Program-made: the position numbers and the translations under genes
Assembly: GCA_023390245.1 (NCBI GenBank)
Contig: JAEWDF010000132.1
Span: forward strand, 1 to 20,074
DNA length: 20,074 nt
Direction: 5' to 3'
Source of the DNA: Pseudomonadota bacterium
GTDB lineage: Bacteria; Pseudomonadota; Alphaproteobacteria; Caulobacterales; Caulobacteraceae
Shown: positions 7,446-14,758 of the stretch, piece after piece
How positions within the stretch are numbered: position 1 is the stretch's first letter
Layout of the letters: each line of letters starts with the position of its first letter
Notes under the pieces: generated by a model
Told to the model about the DNA's origin: nothing
Database searches by the model: none
Seen by the model: only the letters and a program-made list of their open reading frames with translations

Positions 7446-7892
7446 CTATTCCCTCAACGTCCGCATCGCCCCTAGCCGGGCGAAGGCCAGCGTCAGCGCC
7501 TTCCTGCGCGCGGGGGCCAGGGGGGTGACGGGCGCCTCGCGCACCACCGCGCCGCCGAAGGCGTCGGCGACGATCAGGCCGGGTTCGTCGGGCAGGACCG
7601 CCTGCGGGAACTCGGGCGCGACGGCGAAATAGAAGGCGTCGCAGAACGGCCCGTACTCATGCCATTTGCGATCGACGCGATAGTCGTCGACGCCGGACTT
7701 CACCTCGCAGATGACGATGTCGCCCTTGGGGCCCAGGGCCATGACGTCGGCGCGCCGCCCGTTGGGCAAACAGACCTCCAGCAACGGCGCATAGCCCAGG
7801 TCCAGCATCAGCCGCGCGGCGCCGCGCGTGACGGACAGGGTGGTCTCTGGGCGGCTGAAGACCAGTTCCAGGGAAACGGCGGCGGCGGGCAT
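7446..7892 (-). CDS. mmcB: MmcB family DNA-repair protein (PD-(D/E)XK nuclease-like)
   Basis: A 148-residue protein of the MmcB family, named in Caulobacter for a role in mitomycin C damage tolerance. The core resembles a restriction-type nuclease fold: GRRADVMAL with Asp49, then DIVICEVKSG with Glu63 and Lys65, which form a D...ExK constellation, followed by VDDYRVDRKWHEYGPFCDAFYFAV. The protein is presumably cytosolic and acts on DNA; whether it cuts is not established by the sequence. The start codon ATG at 7892 is separated by only 11 bp from a perfect alphaproteobacterial LexA box (7904-7918), so SOS induction is expected. There is no usable Shine-Dalgarno sequence. It lies 44 bp downstream of the GNAT gene on the same strand but evidently has its own promoter. 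Confidence 0.87.
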   Translation of the reverse strand: MPAAAVSLELVFSRPETTLSVTRGAARLMLDLGYAPLLEVCLPNGRRADVMALGPKGDIVICEVKSGVDDYRVDRKWHEYGPFCDAFYFAVAPEFPQAVLPDEPGLIVADAFGGAVVREAPVTPLAPARRKALTLAFARLGAMRTLRE

Positions 7893-7897
7893 GCCTC

Positions 7898-7927
7898 TAT
7901 TGTGTTCCGCCTATGTTCACGGCGCAA
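7898..7927 (-). promoter_or_regulatory. SOS-controlled promoter of mmcB with LexA box
   Basis: The LexA box GTTC-CGCCTAT-GTTC occupies 7904-7918 and matches the alphaproteobacterial direct repeat GTTC-N7-GTTC exactly. On the minus strand it falls wholly between a -35-like TTGCGC (7927-7922) and a -10-like ACAATA (7903-7898), with an 18-bp spacer. Bound LexA would therefore cover the promoter. Transcription starting about 6 bp below the -10 would begin at or next to the mmcB ATG. Confidence 0.82.
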
Positions 7928-7936
7928 GCGTGACGG

Positions 7937-8521
7937 TCAGCCCAGGCGCGTCCGATTGCGGCGCCAGTCCTCGCGCGTCTGCCCCCACAGGTCGACGGCG
8001 TGATCCTGGAACGGCTCCGGGAGTGTTCCCGGCCCCCGATTGACCGAGCCGAGCCGCGTCGCGACCCGCGCCGATGCGTGGTTGTCCGGGTCGATGCAAT
8101 GGATCACGTCGTCCCAGCCCAGCACGTCGAAGGCGTAGTCCAGCGTCGCCGCCGCCGCCTCGACGGCGTAACCCTTGCCGGTCGCGTCGCGGTGCAGGCT
8201 CCAGCCCACCTCGCGGCCGGGCCAGCCATAGGGATGCAGCGGCCCGATCCGGCCCAGCCACAGGCCGGTGGACTTCTCCAGGATCGAGAACATGCCCTCG
8301 CCGGTCAGGGCCCACATGCCCGCCATGGTGCAGAGCGCCCGCCAGACCTCGGCCCTGGACTGGACGCCGCCGATGAAGCGGGCGGTCTCCTGGTCGGCCA
8401 TGAAGTCGGCCCAGCGCGGAAAGTCCTCGATCGCCGGCGGGCGCAGGATCAGCCGCGCCGTCTCGAGCGTCGGGCCCAGCGTCACGTGCGGCGGGAGGGC
8501 GTAGGCGTCGGCGGCGGTCAC
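7937..8521 (-). CDS. GNAT-family N-acetyltransferase (RimJ/RimL-like)
   Basis: A 194-residue acetyltransferase of the Acetyltransf_3 type. It opens with LGPTLETARLILRPPAIEDFPRWADFM, the usual beta1-alpha1 region. GREVGWSLHRDATGKGYAVEAAAATLDYAF contains the acetyl-CoA-binding loop (RDATGKGYA), and IDPDNHASARVATRLG is the conserved C-terminal motif. The acceptor may be a ribosomal protein N-terminus, another protein or a small molecule; the sequence does not decide. I chose the GTG at 8521, which overlaps the thpR stop in a GTGA arrangement and implies translational coupling. The open frame continues much further upstream, but that part is the shadow of thpR. The gene is downstream of thpR and upstream of mmcB. 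Confidence 0.88.
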   Translation of the reverse strand: MTAADAYALPPHVTLGPTLETARLILRPPAIEDFPRWADFMADQETARFIGGVQSRAEVWRALCTMAGMWALTGEGMFSILEKSTGLWLGRIGPLHPYGWPGREVGWSLHRDATGKGYAVEAAAATLDYAFDVLGWDDVIHCIDPDNHASARVATRLGSVNRGPGTLPEPFQDHAVDLWGQTREDWRRNRTRLG

Positions 8522-9057
8522 AACAGATACTCCCGCTCCAGCTGATAATGGCCGCCCTCGTCGGTCAGGACGCTGGAATAGAGGCCGAAGCGGTCGATGC
8601 GGATCGGCGGCGAATGCAGCAGGTTGTGCCCCGCGATCCAGGCGCCGATGCGGGCCGGATCGGCCTGCGGCTTCAGATAGGCCAGGGTCACGTGGGGGCG
8701 GTAGTCGCGCGCCTCCGTGGCGATCCCGGCGCGCTGGGCCGCCGTCCGGCAGCGGCCGGCCAGAACCGACAGCGGATCGTTCGGCGTCTCGACCCCGGCC
8801 CAGATCGTGTGGCTGCGGTGCGCGTCGCCGAAGGCGCCGACGCCCTTCAGCGCGATCTCGAACGGCGCGCCGCCCACGCGCGAAAGTTCGGAGGCCAGAT
8901 CGTCGGCGCGCCGCTCGTCCACCTCGCCGTGGAAGGCCAGGGTGACATGAAGCGCCTCGACCGGTCGCCAGCGGGCGCCGGGCAGGCCCGACTGGCGCCG
9001 CGCCAGGGTCTCGGCGACGTCCTCGGGGATCGACAGGGCGGTGAACAGACGCAGCAT
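8518..9057 (-). CDS. thpR: RNA 2',3'-cyclic phosphodiesterase (2'-5' RNA ligase family)
   Basis: A 179-residue cytosolic enzyme of the 2H phosphoesterase superfamily, which opens 2',3'-cyclic phosphates at RNA ends and was first described as a 2'-5' tRNA ligase. Both catalytic motifs are present: HVTL at residues 37-40 and HVTL at 122-125, within the duplicated fold. The protein starts MLRLFTALSIPEDVAE, typical of ThpR, so I used the ATG at 9057 rather than in-frame codons up to 9207, which would extend across the divergent promoter region. It overlaps the following GNAT gene by 4 bp and is divergent from the BI-1 gene across 133 bp. Confidence 0.92.
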   Translation of the reverse strand: MLRLFTALSIPEDVAETLARRQSGLPGARWRPVEALHVTLAFHGEVDERRADDLASELSRVGGAPFEIALKGVGAFGDAHRSHTIWAGVETPNDPLSVLAGRCRTAAQRAGIATEARDYRPHVTLAYLKPQADPARIGAWIAGHNLLHSPPIRIDRFGLYSSVLTDEGGHYQLEREYLL

Positions 9058-9190
9058 GCGACGGTTGGTAGCGGTCGGAACGGCGCGCTCCAAGTCCGGT
9101 TTTCCTTGCAGGGAGGCCCCCGCGTCCCGATATTCGGCGCATACGACCGGGAAACGCCTTTTCCCGGCCCATGGGAGAAGGTTCGTCGCC

Positions 9191-9940
9191 ATGAGCGATT
9201 TCAACAACGGCTACGCCCGCCCGCTTCCGCAGACGGCGGACATGTCGATCGACGCGGGCCTGCGCAGCTTCATGCTGGGCGTCTACAACAAGCTGGCGCT
9301 GGGCCTGGTGGTCGCCGCCGCCCTGGCCTACGTCACCGGCAATGTGCCGGCGGTGCAGCAGCTGTTCTACGCCCCGACGCCGGACGGCCGCCTGGGCATG
9401 ACCTTCCTGGGCATGGCGGTGCAGTTCGCGCCGCTGGTGCTGATCTTCGGCTCCATGTTCTTCATGAAGAACCCGACGGCCCAGGGGACCAGCGTCCTCT
9501 ACTGGCTGGTGGTCGCGACGATGGGCGCCTCGCTCGGTTGGGTGTTCCTGATCTACACCGGCGCCAGCGTGGCCTCGACCTTCCTGGTCACCGCCGCCGC
9601 CTTCGGCGGGCTCAGCCTGTTCGGCTATACGACCAAGCGCGACCTGTCGCCGATCGGCACCTTCCTGATCATGGGGGTGATCGGCCTGATCATCGCCTCG
9701 ATCGTCAACATGTTCTGGCCGAACGGGACGCTGTACTGGATCATCAGCGCCGCCGGCGTGCTGATCTTCGCGGGCCTGATCGCCTTCGACACCCAGCGGC
9801 TGAAGATGACCTACTACGCCATCGGCGGCGACCGGAACGCCCTGGGCGTGGCCACCAGCTATGGCGCGCTGAGCCTGTTCATCAATTTCGTGAACCTGTT
9901 CCTCTTCCTGCTGCGCTTCATGGGCGGCAACCGGAACTGA
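9191..9940 (+). CDS. Bax inhibitor-1/YccA family integral membrane protein
   Basis: A 249-residue inner-membrane protein with about seven hydrophobic helices (near residues 29-48, 70-92, 101-121, 124-146, 154-175, 178-198 and 220-244). The family's conserved C-terminal stretch GLIAFDTQRLK is present, with the acidic residue implicated in pH-dependent ion leak in BI-1 homologues. Bacterial relatives include YccA, which modulates the FtsH protease, and YetJ, a calcium leak channel; which role applies here is unknown. The ATG at 9191 is preceded by GGAGAAGG at a suitable distance and fits homologous N-termini; the frame is open to 9041 but would overlap the thpR start. A strong intrinsic terminator follows 22 bp after the stop, so this is a single-gene transcript. 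Confidence 0.93.
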   Translation: MSDFNNGYARPLPQTADMSIDAGLRSFMLGVYNKLALGLVVAAALAYVTGNVPAVQQLFYAPTPDGRLGMTFLGMAVQFAPLVLIFGSMFFMKNPTAQGTSVLYWLVVATMGASLGWVFLIYTGASVASTFLVTAAAFGGLSLFGYTTKRDLSPIGTFLIMGVIGLIIASIVNMFWPNGTLYWIISAAGVLIFAGLIAFDTQRLKMTYYAIGGDRNALGVATSYGALSLFINFVNLFLFLLRFMGGNRN

Positions 9941-9962
9941 GGCCGACGACAGTCGAATGCGG

Positions 9963-9992
9963 AAAGGGCCCCTCGCGGGGCCTTTTCTTTTT
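9963..9992 (+). terminator. Intrinsic terminator of the BI-1 gene
   Basis: AAAGGGCCCC (9963-9972) pairs with GGGGCCTTTT (9977-9986) in a 10-bp stem with one G-T wobble and a 4-base TCGC loop, followed by CTTTTT. It lies just 3' of the BI-1 stop and before the stop of the convergent DUF2794 gene. The T-tract faces rightward only. Confidence 0.9.
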
Positions 9993-9994
9993 GC

Positions 9995-10327
9995 CTACTC
10001 CACGACCTGGAACCGCCGGGCGTCGAACACCCTGAGGGCCTGGGCCAGGTCGCGGCCGCGGCGCAGGACCTGGCCGCCGTCGCCGATGACGGCCCACTGG
10101 CCCTGGCGCTGCTGCAGGGCGGGGCGTTTCTCGATGCGGTAGGCGGGCGCGTCGCCCGAACGACGGAAAACGGCGAACTCGGCGAAATCCCTGTGGCCCG
10201 CCACCGAATAGTCGCGCCACTCTCCCTGCGCGACCATCCGCCCATAGACCCGCAGGATCAGGTCCAGTTCGCGGCGGTCGAAGAAAACGGGGCCGGCCAG
10301 CGGCGCGGCGGTCGGTTCCAGGCTCAT
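9995..10327 (-). CDS. DUF2794 domain-containing protein
   Basis: A 110-residue soluble protein of unknown function. Its core, FFDRRELDLILRVYGRMVAQGEWRDY, followed by FAVFRRSGDAPAYRIEKRP and RGRDLAQALRVFDARR, matches the DUF2794 family found widely in alphaproteobacteria; it spans almost the whole protein. There are no membrane segments, signal peptide or recognisable catalytic motif. The ATG at 10327 starts close to the domain. It is convergent with the BI-1 gene and follows a 487-bp non-coding stretch downstream of the HtrA-type protease gene, so it probably has its own promoter, which I could not pin down. Confidence 0.88.
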   Translation of the reverse strand: MSLEPTAAPLAGPVFFDRRELDLILRVYGRMVAQGEWRDYSVAGHRDFAEFAVFRRSGDAPAYRIEKRPALQQRQGQWAVIGDGGQVLRRGRDLAQALRVFDARRFQVVE

Positions 10328-10552
10328 CGTCCGTTCAACTTAGGCCGATCGGCGGCCGGCGCCAGCCCTGTGGGCCCACGCGGCGACAGACACGAAAAGG
10401 CCCTGTTTCGGTCCTTCGCCCGCCCGTTTGGAAGGCGACACACCGATCATCGGCTCGTCGGAGTTCGGAAGCGTCCGGATCCTGAACAGCCCCCCAGCCC
10501 CCTGGATGTTTCCATCAAAGGGCTCCGGCGGCCGATGCTTCCTCCAAGCGAG

Positions 10553-10594
10553 CGCCCGCCCTGCCGTCCCTCCCCCTCCCAGGCAAGGCGGGCG
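10553..10594. repeat. Stem-loop inverted repeat, 13-bp arms
   Basis: CGCCCGCCCTGCC (10553-10565) pairs with GGCAAGGCGGGCG (10582-10594), 12 of 13 positions complementary, around a pyrimidine-rich 16-base loop. TTT follows on the right but is cut short by CGC, so it is a weak terminator at best. Confidence 0.55.
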
Positions 10595-10657
10595 TTTCGC
10601 TGTCTGGAGCCGGCCGGATCGCCAGGGCTGGGGTCCATCGCCATTCGTCTACGATTG

Positions 10658-10777
10658 TCCTTCCGGGGCGTCCGCAGGACGAACCCGGAACCCAGGACGA
10701 CAGCTCCGGCCCTTGATGCGGTCGCGCCCGCGAGCGCGGCCCCTGGATTCCGGGTTCTTTGCTCAGCCCCGGAAGGA
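10658..10777. repeat. Nested palindromic intergenic element (about 120 bp)
   Basis: The outer arms TCCTTCCGGGG (10658-10668) and CCCCGGAAGGA (10767-10777) are exact 11-bp inverted repeats. The inner arms GAACCCGGAACCCAGG (10681-10696) and CCTGGATTCCGGGTTC (10742-10757) match at 15 of 16 positions. The whole would fold into one long interrupted hairpin. The wording resembles dispersed 'CCGGAATCCAGG'-type intergenic repeats of alphaproteobacteria. It sits 37 bp beyond the stop of the HtrA-type protease gene and could protect or end that mRNA. Confidence 0.65.
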
Positions 10778-10814
10778 TGGCGTCGGAAGCGTGGAAACCT
10801 GAATGTCGATGGGC

Positions 10815-12143
10815 CTAGAGCGCCAGGGTCAGGGCCTGGACCTCGCCGTTGCGCGTCACCGACAGCTCCACCGATCCCGAGGCGGCTCGCAGCGCCGTCG
10901 CCGCCGCGCGCGCGTCCGCGACGGGCGCGCCGCCGACCGCCGTGATCACGTCTCCCGCCACGAGCCCGGCCTGGGCCATGGGGGATCCCGCCTCGACCGC
11001 CGCCGCCTGGGTTCCGCCGTCCGCGTCGCGCAGCGCCGCTCCATAAGCCAGTACGCCCGAGGCGCCGATGGCGACCGGCGCATGGCCCGGCGCCTCCACC
11101 GTCAGCACGGTCGCGGCCTCCTTCCCGTCGCGCAGATAGGCGACGTCCAGGCTGGAGCCCGGCGCGGCGACGCCGACGGTGGCGTTGACCGAGCCGGCGT
11201 TGGCGACCGGGCGGCCCTGGATGCGCGTGATCACGTCCTGGCGCCGCAGTCCCGCGCGTTCGGCCGGGGCCTCCGGCGCCACGTCGGCGACGACCGCGCC
11301 GCGCACGATGCGCAGGTTCAGCTCGCGCGCCCGCTGGGCGGTCAGGGAGCCGAAGATGGCCCCGGTCTCGCCGCGCCGCACCTCGCCGTTCCGGCGCAGT
11401 TGGTCGACGACATAGAGCATGATGCGGGTCGGCACGGCGAAGGCGATGCCGTCGTTGCCGCCACCGAAGCCGCCCGACAGGATGGAGGTGTTGATGCCGA
11501 TCAGCCGGCCCCGGCTGTCCAGCAGCGGCCCGCCGGAATTGCCGGAATTCACCGCCGCGTCGGTCTGGATGTAGTCCTCCACCGCGTCGCCCAGGCCCGA
11601 GCGGTTCAGGCCCGACACCACGCCCATGGTCAGGGTCTGGTCCAGGCCCAGCGGATAGCCTACGGCGAAGGCCAGGTCGCCGGTGCGCAGGGTGTCGGAA
11701 TCGACCGTCTGGACCTGGCGCAGGTTCAGCGGCCGGCCGTCCGGGACGATCTTCAGCACGGCGAGGTCTGTCGCCTTGTCGGCGCCGACCAGTACGGCGT
11801 CGAACAGCCGGCCGTCGGTCAGGTCGACCGTGAACTTCCGCCCGCCCTCGATCACATGGTTGTTGGTGACGATCACGCCCTCGGTCGCGTCGATCACCAC
11901 GCCGGAGCCCGAGGCGTAGGGCTTGGGGTCGGCGGCGTCGCGGCTGGGCGCGCGCGCCTGGCCCAGGGTGGTCACCTGGACCACGGCCGGCAGGGAATCC
12001 TGCAGTCCCGAGGCGAAGCTGAACACCCCGCGCCGCGCATCGACCGGCGGGGCGGCCGTCGACTGGGCCAGGACGGGGGCGGCCCAGGCCGCGGTCAGCA
12101 GGGTCAGCGACAGGATGGACGGGCCCGAAAGGCGGTGCGACAT
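10815..12143 (-). CDS. Do/HtrA-family periplasmic serine protease (S1C, two PDZ domains)
   Basis: Periplasmic quality-control protease and chaperone of 442 residues. A signal peptide covers about residues 1-26 (cleavage near APVLAQS). The trypsin-like domain has the complete triad: His96 in VTNNHV, Asp126 in TDLAVLKI and Ser203 in NSGNSGGPLL. Two PDZ domains follow, about 262-352 and 355-440, with the second more divergent. The overall plan is that of DegP/DegQ. I cannot say which paralogue it is. The ATG at 12143 gives a proper signal peptide and has GAGGA upstream; the frame is open to 12401 only as a shadow of the divergent DUF6356 gene. It is divergent from that gene across 137 bp. No sigma-E or CpxR-like site was recognised in that gap. 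Confidence 0.92.
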   Translation of the reverse strand: MSHRLSGPSILSLTLLTAAWAAPVLAQSTAAPPVDARRGVFSFASGLQDSLPAVVQVTTLGQARAPSRDAADPKPYASGSGVVIDATEGVIVTNNHVIEGGRKFTVDLTDGRLFDAVLVGADKATDLAVLKIVPDGRPLNLRQVQTVDSDTLRTGDLAFAVGYPLGLDQTLTMGVVSGLNRSGLGDAVEDYIQTDAAVNSGNSGGPLLDSRGRLIGINTSILSGGFGGGNDGIAFAVPTRIMLYVVDQLRRNGEVRRGETGAIFGSLTAQRARELNLRIVRGAVVADVAPEAPAERAGLRRQDVITRIQGRPVANAGSVNATVGVAAPGSSLDVAYLRDGKEAATVLTVEAPGHAPVAIGASGVLAYGAALRDADGGTQAAAVEAGSPMAQAGLVAGDVITAVGGAPVADARAAATALRAASGSVELSVTRNGEVQALTLAL

Positions 12144-12280
12144 GGACGATCCTCGTTCAGGACGCCGACCGTAGCGCGAGTTCGCGGGCCTGACGATGGG
12201 TCGCGGACGACTTCGCGGTCTTGGGCCTTGCGTTCGGGCCCGAGCGGCGAGACCATTGGACCATGCCTCCGGAATCCCGC

Positions 12281-12580
12281 ATGAGCCAGACGACGATGGA
12301 TCGGCCCCGCCGGGGTCCGACGCGCTTCGACCGACTGTTCCTCGACCACCCGCGCGAGGTCGGCGAAACCTATGGGCAGCACATGGCCGCCTCGGCCGCA
12401 TTCGGCTTCAGGCTGATGCGCCTGGCCGGCTGCGCCTTCGCCCACGCCCTGGTCCCGGGAGTGCACCGGACCACGGTCTCCAGCGCCGTGCGCGGCATGG
12501 CCCGGGAGATGGGCGGCCGCGCCGAGGAGGCCCAGGAGACCCGCATGCGCGAGGCGGGGGTCTGGGACGTGGGGCTGTAG
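12281..12580 (+). CDS. DUF6356 family small protein
   Basis: A 99-residue protein. The segment FLDHPREVGETYGQHMAASAAFGFRLMRLAGCAFAHALVPGVHRTT (about 19-64) matches DUF6356, a short alphaproteobacterial family in which an HP..VGE.Y..H motif precedes a hydrophobic stretch ending before a conserved H..P region. The hydrophobic part (about 40-58) could associate with the membrane. Function is unknown. I used the ATG at 12281; an in-phase ATG at 12263 and one at 12221 would add 6 or 20 poorly conserved residues. The stop codon is part of an 11-bp inverted repeat (12580-12631). The gene runs in the same direction as rlmN, 133 bp away, and rlmN has its own promoter candidate. Confidence 0.75.
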   Translation: MSQTTMDRPRRGPTRFDRLFLDHPREVGETYGQHMAASAAFGFRLMRLAGCAFAHALVPGVHRTTVSSAVRGMAREMGGRAEEAQETRMREAGVWDVGL

Positions 12581-12631
12581 GGCTTGGGAAGCGCGGCGGG
12601 CTGTTCGCGGATATTCCTGATTCCCAAGCCC
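12580..12631. repeat. Inverted repeat at the 3' end of the DUF6356 gene
   Basis: GGGCTTGGGAA (12580-12590) and TTCCCAAGCCC (12621-12631) are perfect 11-bp inverted repeats around 30 bp, beginning at the last base of the stop codon. The right side continues as reiterated CCAAGCC units to about 12641. No T-run follows directly, but a TCTTTCTC stretch comes about 12 bp later. It may terminate or stabilise the DUF6356 transcript. Confidence 0.55.
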
Positions 12632-12674
12632 CAAGCCCAAGCTCTTTCTCCAGCCATGCAATCGCCCGGATCCG

Positions 12675-12683
12675 TGCTATATA
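12675..12683 (+). promoter_or_regulatory. Extended -10 promoter element of rlmN
   Basis: TGC-TATATA (12675-12683) is an extended -10 element and overlaps GCTATATA, close to the GCTANAWC -10 described for Caulobacter housekeeping promoters. No good -35 is visible 17 bp upstream. It lies 30 bp before the TTG start, which would give a leader of about 24 bases containing CAGGA as a weak ribosome-binding site. Confidence 0.5.
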
Positions 12684-12713
12684 GGCCGGCTCCACCCTGA
12701 CAGGATCGCCGCC

Positions 12714-13889
12714 TTGAGCATCACGCTCGACCTTTCGCGCGCCACGGGCGCCGCCAAGACCGACTCGCCCGTCAACCTGTCCGGCATGACGCGCGAAGGC
12801 CTGCGCCAGGCGCTGGTCGAGGCGGGGATCTGCCCGCCGGAGAAGGCCAGGATGCGCGCCAGCCAGGTCTGGCGCTGGATCCACCACTACGGCGTCACCG
12901 ATTTCGCCCAGATGAGCGACGTCGCCAAGGAGACGCGGGCGAAGCTGGCCGAGGCCTTCACCCTGGCCCGCCCCGAGATCGTCGAGCGCCAGGTGTCGAA
13001 GGACGGCACCCGCAAGTGGCTGATCCGCACCGCGCCGGGCATCGAGATCGAGACGGTCTACATTCCCGACGTGGGCCGGGCCGGGGCCCTGTGCGTGTCG
13101 AGCCAGGTCGGCTGCACCCTGAACTGCACCTTCTGCCACACGGGCACCCAGAAGCTGGTCCGCAACCTGACCGCCGCCGAGATCGTGGCCCAGGTCCAGG
13201 TCGCGCGCGACGACCTGGGCGAATGGCCCTCGCCCAAGGAAGACCGCCGTCTGTCCAACATCGTCTTCATGGGCATGGGCGAGCCGCTCTACAATCTGGA
13301 CAACGTCTCCGACGCCATCGACATCATCGCCGACAACGAGGGCATCGCCATCTCGCGCCGGCGCATCACCGTCTCGACCTCGGGCGTCGTGCCGATGATC
13401 CCGGAACTGGGCGAGCGCACCGGAACGATGCTGGCCATCAGCCTGCACGCCACCAACGATCCGCTGCGCGACGTCCTGGTGCCGCTGAACAAGAAGTATC
13501 CGCTGGTCCAACTGATGGACGCCATCCGCGCCTATCCGGGCCTGGGCAACGCCAAGCGGGTGACGTTCGAATACGTCATGCTCAAGGGCGTCAACGACAG
13601 CGCGGACGAGGCGCGGGCGCTGGTGAAGCTGATCTCCGGCATTCCCGCCAAGATCAACCTGATCCCGTTCAACCCCTGGCCGGGCACGGACTACCAGTGC
13701 TCGGACTGGAAGACGATCGAGGCCTTCGCCGCCATCCTGAACCGCGCCGGCTACGCCAGCCCGATCCGCACGCCGCGCGGCCGCGACATCCTGGCCGCCT
13801 GCGGCCAGCTGAAGTCCGAGAGCGAGAAAATCCGCGCCAGCGCCCTGAAGAAGGCCCGGCAGGAGAAGGCGCAGCCGGCCGCCGCCTGA
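12714..13889 (+). CDS. rlmN: Dual-specificity 23S rRNA A2503 / tRNA A37 C2-methyltransferase RlmN
   Basis: Radical-SAM enzyme that methylates C2 of adenosine 2503 in 23S rRNA and A37 in certain tRNAs. Of its 391 residues, Cys134, Cys138 and Cys141 (CTLNCTFC) bind the 4Fe-4S cluster. The catalytic pair is Cys127 (in LCVSSQVGC, seven residues before the cluster motif, as in E. coli Cys118) and Cys363 near the C-terminus (DILAACGQL). GMGEPLYN and ISLHA.ND motifs complete the family pattern. The start is TTG at 12714, giving MSITLDLSRA at the N-terminus; the next in-phase ATG at 12787 would cut into the family's N-terminal domain. An extended -10 element lies 30 bp upstream. The 188-bp gap that follows has no gene. 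Confidence 0.96.
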   Translation: MSITLDLSRATGAAKTDSPVNLSGMTREGLRQALVEAGICPPEKARMRASQVWRWIHHYGVTDFAQMSDVAKETRAKLAEAFTLARPEIVERQVSKDGTRKWLIRTAPGIEIETVYIPDVGRAGALCVSSQVGCTLNCTFCHTGTQKLVRNLTAAEIVAQVQVARDDLGEWPSPKEDRRLSNIVFMGMGEPLYNLDNVSDAIDIIADNEGIAISRRRITVSTSGVVPMIPELGERTGTMLAISLHATNDPLRDVLVPLNKKYPLVQLMDAIRAYPGLGNAKRVTFEYVMLKGVNDSADEARALVKLISGIPAKINLIPFNPWPGTDYQCSDWKTIEAFAAILNRAGYASPIRTPRGRDILAACGQLKSESEKIRASALKKARQEKAQPAAA

Positions 13890-14077
13890 GGCGTCGGATC
13901 GTGGCAACGGTCGCTGCGCCCGCGCGTTGTTCGATCCGCCGTCGGCCAAGCTTTGGCGCTCGTCGATGAACAGGCCTTCATCGCGGCGCCGGAATATGGT
14001 CAGGCTGGCGTCATCACGACGCCAAGCCCGCCGGGCATGACGGCCGCATCGACAACCATCCCGAACGGGAGATCGAC

Positions 14078-14758
14078 ATGACCCAACGCGCTCTCGCGCC
14101 CGCCGCCGTCCGCACGGACCCGCCCCGCCGCCAGATCCTGCTGGGCGCAGGCCTGTTGCTGGGCGCCGCCGCCCTGGGGGCCCGCCCGGCCGACGCCCAG
14201 GCCAGCCTATCGGCCGACGACCGCGCCGTGCTGCAGCGGGCCCAGGCCTACCTTCAGGCCCTGACCTCCGCCCAGGGGACCTTCGTCGAGACCGGGCCGG
14301 GCGGCCAGCGCCGCGAAGGCCGCTTCTATCTGCAGCGCCCCGGCAAGATGCGCTTCGAATACACCAATCCGGCCGGCCTGCTGGTCGTGTCGGACGGCTA
14401 CAACGTCAAGCGCTACGACCCGCGCTTGGAGGTGTTCCGTCAGGTGCCGCTGGGCCAGACGCCGCTGTCGACCTTCCTGGCGCGCGAGGTCCGTCTGGAC
14501 CAGGGCGTCCGCATCGACCGGGTGACGCGGATGGACTCCGGCGCCTTCGCCATCACCGCGCGAGACCAGCGTCGGCCGAACGACGGCTCGGTGATCCTGG
14601 CCTTCGCCGGCAGTCCGATGCGGCTGCATGAATGGACCATCACGGACGCGCAAGGCTCGCGCACGCGCACCCAGCTGACCTCGCTGCAGCCGGCCTCGAA
14701 CCTGTCGGCCAGCCTGTTCCAGCTGCGCGATCCGACCCGCCGACCGGGGCGGAACTGA
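14078..14758 (+). CDS. lolA: Outer-membrane lipoprotein carrier protein LolA
   Basis: Periplasmic chaperone that takes lipoproteins from LolCDE and ferries them to the outer membrane. The 226-residue protein has an export signal ending near ADAQA (about residue 42), then the LolA fold: RAQAYLQALTSAQGTFVE, GRFYLQRPGKMRFEY, DGYNVKRYDPRLEVFRQVPLGQTPLS (an aromatic- and arginine-bearing strand region) and a C-terminal ASLFQLRDP. The signal is long, with a charged start and the sequence PPRRQILLGAG, so it resembles a twin-arginine signal; Sec export is also possible. GGGAG lies 8 bp before the ATG at 14078. An intrinsic terminator lies 182 bp after the stop, and the space between is discussed separately. 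Confidence 0.9.
   Translation: MTQRALAPAAVRTDPPRRQILLGAGLLLGAAALGARPADAQASLSADDRAVLQRAQAYLQALTSAQGTFVETGPGGQRREGRFYLQRPGKMRFEYTNPAGLLVVSDGYNVKRYDPRLEVFRQVPLGQTPLSTFLAREVRLDQGVRIDRVTRMDSGAFAITARDQRRPNDGSVILAFAGSPMRLHEWTITDAQGSRTRTQLTSLQPASNLSASLFQLRDPTRRPGRN

Larger units (their letters stand above)
10328..10814. other. 487-bp intergenic region with palindromic repeats
   Basis: No convincing gene is seen between the DUF2794 start and the HtrA-type protease stop. An open frame at 10428-10802 (+) runs through both repeats and has a low-complexity Pro/Arg/Ser/Gly composition, so I treat it as spurious. The region contains two inverted-repeat structures listed separately (10553-10594 and 10658-10777). 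The first 200 bp must hold the DUF2794 promoter, but no clear hexamers stand out. Confidence 0.6.

Noticed and set aside
10428..10802. Open frame of 124 codons on the plus strand in the intergenic region
   Set aside because: It passes through two palindromic repeats, has Pro/Arg/Gly/Ser-rich low-complexity content, no ribosome-binding site and no recognisable domain.
13905..13960. TGTTCGATCC resembling a tRNA T-loop after rlmN
   Set aside because: No matching acceptor, D or anticodon stems could be found around it.
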